From: a virus
Virus record (IMG/VR): IMGVR_UViG_3300022074_000410
Coordinates: 1 to 22,442 of that record
DNA: 22,442 nucleotides
Strand: one strand, 5' to 3'
A program made the translations under genes and the position numbers. The notes under the pieces were generated by a model. That model was given only the letters and a program-made list of their open reading frames with translations, was not told the origin of the DNA and ran no database searches. The first letter of the stretch is position 1; each line of letters starts with the position of its first letter. Of this stretch, positions 20,990 through 22,442 are shown in pieces.

Positions 20990-21372
20990 GTACATTAAAA
21001 GCAGATACAATTCAGAACACATCTGGCGGTGCGGTCACGCTGACCAAGCAACAGGCAGCAAAGGCGTATATTAACCAAGACGAAGGAACTTCAATACTAA
21101 AAAGTTTTAATGTCGCTTCCCTAGTTGATAATTCTACGGGAGATTATATTGTTAATCTTTCTAATAATATGAGTGACGCAAACTATATTCCTACAAGTGC
21201 TTCAAACCCGCATGATTTTACATCGGGCGGTGTATCTATTTTGCACGGAACACGAAGCGGTTCAGGGCAGGATGTTGATACTGACCATTTTCATCAGAGG
21301 ACCGGAAAAGTTAGTTCCTCTGCTGTTGATAGTACCAGTGTAAGAAGTACAGTACACGGAGACCTAGCATGA
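20986..21372 (+). CDS. fibre-like protein, GDLA family copy 1
   Basis: This 128-residue protein is the first of three tandem paralogues. It starts MSTLKADTIQNTSGG, has the core AKAYINQDEG then SFNVASLVDNSTGDYIVNL, and ends VHGDLA. The region between the core and the end (about residues 65-122, with SNPHDFTSGGVSILHGT and histidine-rich DTDHFHQR) differs from the other two. Conserved ends with a variable distal part suit receptor-binding fibre proteins of marine phages. It overlaps both neighbours by four bases (ATGA). Confidence 0.8.
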   Translation: MSTLKADTIQNTSGGAVTLTKQQAAKAYINQDEGTSILKSFNVASLVDNSTGDYIVNLSNNMSDANYIPTSASNPHDFTSGGVSILHGTRSGSGQDVDTDHFHQRTGKVSSSAVDSTSVRSTVHGDLA

Positions 21373-21794
21373 GTACGGTGATTACAGACAACCTCACTGG
21401 CAAGACTGCTGCTGGCAATGTGACCATTACCTCTGAGGGCGGTGCTGTGACAATGCAACTGCAACAGGGGTTGGCGAAGCACTTTGTAAATTTTGACGCA
21501 TCTTCTGGCACTCCTACTTCACAGGATTCTTTTAATGTTTCTAGCTTAACGGACTCAGCTACAGGTAAATTTGGTATTAACGTAAATAACAATTATTCTA
21601 ATGTTACCTACTCACTAGCTGGTTATGCTTGTGGAATAAACAGTAATAGTTTTTCAGGTTCTGAATCTTTAGGGCTAGGTACAAATCTTGTTATCACAAC
21701 AACTTCTGGAACGTATGAGTTGTTAAGTTATGCCGCTAGTGCTTATCAAGACTCAAAACACTGTGACACACAAGGATTTGGAGACCTCGCATAA
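21369..21794 (+). CDS. fibre-like protein, GDLA family copy 2
   Basis: This 141-residue second paralogue starts MSTVITDNLTGKTAAGNVTI, has the core AKHFVNFDASSG then SFNVSSLTDSATGKFGINV and ends GFGDLA. It has a longer N-terminal linker than copies 1 and 3, and two cysteines (YACGIN and KHCDTQ) in the variable part. The start overlaps the previous stop by four bases and its own stop overlaps the next ATG by one. The lineage is clear, the exact role (main receptor binder, accessory, or shaft piece) is not. Confidence 0.8.
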   Translation: MSTVITDNLTGKTAAGNVTITSEGGAVTMQLQQGLAKHFVNFDASSGTPTSQDSFNVSSLTDSATGKFGINVNNNYSNVTYSLAGYACGINSNSFSGSESLGLGTNLVITTTSGTYELLSYAASAYQDSKHCDTQGFGDLA

Positions 21795-22177
21795 TGGCTG
21801 GCAAGATTGTAGCAGACCAAATAGAACACAGCACCGCAGGGTCGGTTGATACGCAGTACGTTGTGAATGGTAGTGCGAAGGCTTGGGTTAATTTTAACGG
21901 CACAGGTACGATTGCCGCAAGAGACTCGTTTAACCTAAGTAGTTTGGTGGATAACAATACTGGAAGATACGATGTAAACCTGACCAATTCTTTAAACAAC
22001 GATGATTTTTCAAGCATTTCATGCGTTGGCGAAGTAGTATCATCTGCTGGCGACCGTTCAGCAAGTAACAGTCCAGTAGACAGTAACACTGTTTTAGTAG
22101 GAACTACGTCTAGCAACAATGGTGCGTATAATGATAATGATTTTGTTTTAACGACCATTCACGGAGACCTAGCATAA
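21794..22177 (+). CDS. fibre-like protein, GDLA family copy 3
   Basis: This 127-residue third paralogue starts MAGKIVADQIEHSTAGSVDT, has the core AKAWVNFNGTGTIAARDSF, then NLSSLVDNNTGRYDVNL, and ends IHGDLA. Its core is the closest to the AKAWVNFNGTGT sequence I remember as typical of marine phage fibres. The variable part is asparagine- and serine-rich. It is coupled to its neighbours by TAATG junctions. Confidence 0.8.
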   Translation: MAGKIVADQIEHSTAGSVDTQYVVNGSAKAWVNFNGTGTIAARDSFNLSSLVDNNTGRYDVNLTNSLNNDDFSSISCVGEVVSSAGDRSASNSPVDSNTVLVGTTSSNNGAYNDNDFVLTTIHGDLA

Positions 22178-22442
22178 TGCAAACACCTGAATTTCAAGGC
22201 ACACATCTCTGGGATAGACTGTGCTGGGCGAAAGAAAACCTAGAAGGCTATCAGTCAGACTACCGTGTTGTCTACGAAGATAGCATTGATGAGTGCGCTA
22301 AGATACTTGTTCCTGACCCTAACTGGATGGCGGCAGCACTACAAGGTGGTATCCTGCCCCCGGTCTGGGTGTATCACGAACTTGCCAAAGACGAGGCGCA
22401 GGAAGACTTCAAAAAGCATACTCGTGGCTATTTGTTGCATGA
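22177..22442 (+). CDS. conserved phage protein, 3' end outside window
   Basis: The reading frame opens at an ATG overlapping the previous stop (TAATG) and continues for 88 codons to the window edge. The product begins MQTPEFQGTHLWDRL and contains YRVVYEDSIDECAKILVPDP, WMAAALQGGILPPVWVYHEL and HTRGYLLH. It is no longer fibre-like: it is soluble, aromatic and acidic, with no low-complexity. I recall similar proteins after fibre genes in marine phages, but no function. The C-terminus cannot be judged. Confidence 0.75.
   Translation, partial: MQTPEFQGTHLWDRLCWAKENLEGYQSDYRVVYEDSIDECAKILVPDPNWMAAALQGGILPPVWVYHELAKDEAQEDFKKHTRGYLLH

Noticed and set aside
1-22442. CRISPR array, insertion sequence, integrase or attachment site
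   Set aside because: No regularly spaced repeat-spacer array, transposase, integrase or terminal inverted repeats were seen on either strand. The fibre repeats are coding and in frame.
1-22442. Defence, anti-defence or toxin-antitoxin system
   Set aside because: No gene shows a recognisable motif of such a system; the unknown small genes could hide one but the sequence gives no positive evidence.

Overview
The window is a contiguous stretch of a tailed bacteriophage genome, most likely a podovirus. All genes lie on the + strand, are packed tightly (many TAATG or ATGA stop/start overlaps), and run in the order basic/small proteins, lysis, packaging, portal, scaffold, coat, tail adaptor, tail nozzle, fibres. 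The DNA is AT-rich. The sequence style matches what I remember of uncultured marine phages of Alphaproteobacteria: short lysine-rich proteins with KGG/RGG motifs, fibre proteins with QTLTNK and HGDLA motifs, and a GTA-type holin. The host assignment is inference, because no host gene, tRNA or integrase is visible.

Layout. Positions 1-389 are a non-coding leader with a perfect-spacing sigma70 promoter, direct repeats and an ACACTTA inverted-repeat cluster. Positions 390-4458 hold thirteen small genes, mostly of unknown function: very basic KGG-type proteins, a conserved LPPCPYA protein, a 53-aa KMMRGG-repeat protein, a 39-aa aromatic protein and several membrane-anchored proteins. Positions 4495-5824 form the lysis block: a small basic protein, a GTA-type holin, a second two-helix membrane protein and a T4-type lysozyme. 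Positions 5824-8401 carry another KGG-tailed protein, the small terminase, a recombinase-linker-like DNA-binding protein, and the large terminase, which overlaps it by up to 122 nt. Positions 8413-13099 carry the portal, a small helical protein, a 736-aa virion-associated protein ending in a CFI-box-like domain, and a 70-aa protein. Positions 13170-16608 carry the scaffold, major capsid protein, a probable decoration protein and the tail adaptor. Positions 16618-18126 carry the beta-propeller-type nozzle protein. Positions 18130-22442 carry the repeat-rich main fibre, two small beta-rich proteins, three tandem paralogous fibre-like genes and a partial gene that runs off the end.

Regulation. 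Four promoters of the form TTGACA-N16/17-TATAAT/C (175, 4460, 14054, 20149) divide the window into transcription units, which implies host sigma70-type RNA polymerase. Nothing in the window looks like a phage RNA polymerase. The second promoter places its predicted start on the ATG of the next gene, so a leaderless mRNA is possible. The coat-protein mRNA should begin with a 12-bp hairpin. A C(UUCG)G hairpin after the coat/decoration pair looks like a partial terminator that would favour coat over tail expression.

The most unusual items are the family of small basic KGG/RGG-tailed proteins (two share an ungapped 33-residue C-terminal module although 4.5 kb apart), the recombinase-linker-like gene that is dual-coding with terminase, the CFI-box-like domain on a virion protein, and the three tandem GDLA fibre paralogues. 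I see no defence, anti-defence or CRISPR system. All functions are assigned by eye from motif and order; no database search was possible.
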